DNA of 23,811 bases from Lachnospiraceae bacterium (GTDB lineage Bacteria; Bacillota_A; Clostridia; Lachnospirales; Lachnospiraceae): NCBI GenBank assembly GCA_017391465.1, contig JAFOYH010000029.1:1-23811 (forward strand), given 5' to 3'. Under the pieces are notes generated by a model. The model searched no databases, was not told the DNA's origin, and saw only the letters and a list, made by a program, of their open reading frames with translations. Every line of letters begins with the position of its first letter. The stretch's first letter is position 1. Shown here piece by piece: positions 22,509 through 23,811 of the stretch. The position numbers and the translations under genes are program-made.

Positions 22509-23071
22509 TAGTTTGCACCTCCTGTAACCTGGTTGAATGCTTCGATTGCATAGTTAACAGAGTTTGTTACAGCGTTTGTTGTAATTGTAGCACCGGAGAT
22601 CGCATCGATCTTACCAGCTTCTCCAGTTTTTGTAACCTGGAATGCGCCGCCTTCTGGAAGAGCACCTTTGTACTGATCCTGGAAGGATGCTTCCTGACAT
22701 TTAAGACCTAAACCAGGTGTATCTGAACAAGATGTAACTTTAACGCCTGTAATTTCGCCTTCAGCGGAAATACCTGTCATAACAACAAGTGCGCCGCCGT
22801 AACTCTTATAAGATGTGGAGAATACATAACCAACACCATTAGCTGCTTCATAGTATTCAACCGCACCATTGACTGTGTCTACTGTAGCTGTTTCGAAGCT
22901 GTCTGCACTTGGAAGAACTTCCATCTTAGCAGCATTTGCTGTTTCGATGTTCAACTGATTGATTTTTTCTTCTGTAATGCTGTTTGTGCCTACAACAGCT
23001 GCTGTGAAAGCCGCACAAACACCAACCAATACACATGTTGGCCCAATAATATCTTTAGGATTAATATTCAT
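22508..23071 (-). CDS. rnfG: Rnf complex subunit G (covalent FMN protein)
   Basis: 187 residues. One N-terminal membrane anchor (about residues 9-28, IGPTCVLVGVCAAFTAAVVG) and an extracellular FMN-binding domain. The flavinylation motif DAISGAT (156-162) matches the Dxx(S/T)GAT consensus; FMN would be joined to Thr162 by an ApbE-type transferase. RnfG carries electrons between RnfD and the RnfA/E centre on the outer side. Its stop overlaps the rnfE start by one base, and its ATG shares one base with the rnfD stop at 23071. Confidence 0.97.
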   Translation of the reverse strand: MNINPKDIIGPTCVLVGVCAAFTAAVVGTNSITEEKINQLNIETANAAKMEVLPSADSFETATVDTVNGAVEYYEAANGVGYVFSTSYKSYGGALVVMTGISAEGEITGVKVTSCSDTPGLGLKCQEASFQDQYKGALPEGGAFQVTKTGEAGKIDAISGATITTNAVTNSVNYAIEAFNQVTGGAN

Positions 23072-23811
23072 TATTTGGCCTCCTTTCCAATACCAAATAC
23101 TCTTGGCATTGTAGCATTTTCAATGTGTGGTGTAAGAATGTTCATTAATAAGATAGAGTAGGATACACCTTCTGGAAGAGATGCGAACTGACGAATCAAT
23201 ACTGTAATCACACCACAACCAATAGCGTAAATAACTTTACCTTTGTTTGTAATAGGACTTGTAACATAGTCTGTTGCCATGAAGATTGCACCGAGGAAAA
23301 GACCACCGGAGAGAATCTGCATAACAGGATCAGCACCAAGTACTGCGGAGAGTACAAATACTGTTGCGATGTAGCAAACAGGGATAATTGGACTGATAAC
23401 TTTCTTAGCTACTAAGTAAATACCACCGATTAATAAACCGATAATACATGTTTCACCAAGACAGCCTGCTCTTTCACCGATAAGCATCTGAGCATATGTA
23501 GGAAGATCTGTGCTGCCATTAGAGATAAGGCCTAATGTTGTTGCTGCAGAAACAGCATCTACTGTACCGGATTTCCAAGCGTGTGGTTCAATCCATGTTG
23601 TCATACGAAGAGCGAAAGATGTTAATAAGATAACACGTGCTGTAATTGCTGGGTTCGCAAAGTTGTGACCAAGGCCACCGAACATCTGCTTAACAAATAC
23701 GATAGCAACGATACCACCAAGAGCTGCAATCCAGAATGGAAGTGTTGCTGGGTAGTTGAATGCTAAAAGCATACCTGTTACAACTGCGGAAAGATCGCCA
23801 ATTGTCTGTTC
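23071..23811 (-). CDS. rnfD: Rnf complex subunit D, C-terminal part (partial)
   Basis: The reading frame is open to the window edge (247 residues visible, first residues EQTIGDLSAVVTGMLLAFNY), so the true start lies beyond 23811; the ATG at 23772 is internal, because DLSAVVTGxLLAFNxPxxxP is conserved inside RnfD/NqrB. Several membrane helices follow. The flavinylation motif DAVSAAT (Thr78 counted from the internal Met) is the RnfD version of the Dxx(S/T)GAT site that takes covalent FMN. RnfD is the large membrane subunit with a flavin-binding role in ion pumping. rnfC is expected immediately upstream, outside the window. Confidence 0.96.
   Translation of the reverse strand, partial: EQTIGDLSAVVTGMLLAFNYPATLPFWIAALGGIVAIVFVKQMFGGLGHNFANPAITARVILLTSFALRMTTWIEPHAWKSGTVDAVSAATTLGLISNGSTDLPTYAQMLIGERAGCLGETCIIGLLIGGIYLVAKKVISPIIPVCYIATVFVLSAVLGADPVMQILSGGLFLGAIFMATDYVTSPITNKGKVIYAIGCGVITVLIRQFASLPEGVSYSILLMNILTPHIENATMPRVFGIGKEAK

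Overview
The window looks like a chromosomal segment of an anaerobic, AT-rich Gram-positive bacterium of class Clostridia, most likely family Lachnospiraceae. The signs are a clustered Rnf complex, a DUF4250 protein, a clostripain-family lipoprotein, a PF12897-type aminotransferase, strong GGAGG ribosome binding sites and many Rho-independent terminators. Almost all genes are on the minus strand; the exceptions are an SseB-HD fusion gene and a ferredoxin gene. I see no rRNA, tRNA, CRISPR array, insertion sequence or phage gene, and no gene-free stretch over 300 bases.

Layout from low to high coordinates. (1) 1-2690: a five-gene minus-strand operon in transcription order MFS exporter, DUF4250 protein, ArsC/Spx-like protein, short peptide deformylase-like protein, WYL/HTH regulator (cut by the window edge). 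(2) 2752-3791: a MerR regulator with two C-terminal membrane helices overlaps a YbjQ-family gene, behind a textbook MerR promoter (19-bp spacer with a near-perfect dyad) and ahead of a terminator. (3) 3868-9838: three consecutive lipoprotein genes: a C11 (clostripain) cysteine peptidase with beta-rich C-terminal domains, a second lipoprotein that appears to consist of similar domains, and a zinc-metallopeptidase-like lipoprotein (HELQH, M30/gluzincin-like), with one promoter and one terminator. (4) 9857-12672: an AGCS-type sodium/amino-acid symporter, and upstream of it a BFD-type Fe-S protein translationally coupled to a short-chain dehydrogenase. (5) 12723-14010, plus strand: an SseB domain fused to a RelA/SpoT-type HD hydrolase domain. 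(6) 14015-15592: a Crp/Fnr regulator divergent from a ferredoxin-like protein, with a palindrome between them. (7) 15600-17750: a large single-pass surface protein with Ig-like repeats, a repetitive Ser/Thr/Gly linker and a long Ala/Glu-rich cytoplasmic tail. (8) 17957-20360: a class I aminotransferase followed by a divergent GpsA-like dehydrogenase. (9) 20401-23811: rnfD (partial), rnfG, rnfE, rnfA and rnfB, the energy-conserving ferredoxin:NAD+ oxidoreductase, ending in a strong terminator; rnfC should lie beyond the window.

Functionally, Rnf is the core energy metabolism module. The ferredoxin/Crp pair and the BFD/SDR pair are smaller redox units. The most unusual parts are the three-lipoprotein proteolytic operon, the SseB-alarmone-hydrolase fusion, the membrane-anchored MerR regulator, and the surface protein with the low-complexity cytoplasmic tail. 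Functions are assigned from motifs and remembered family resemblance only; no database search was possible.
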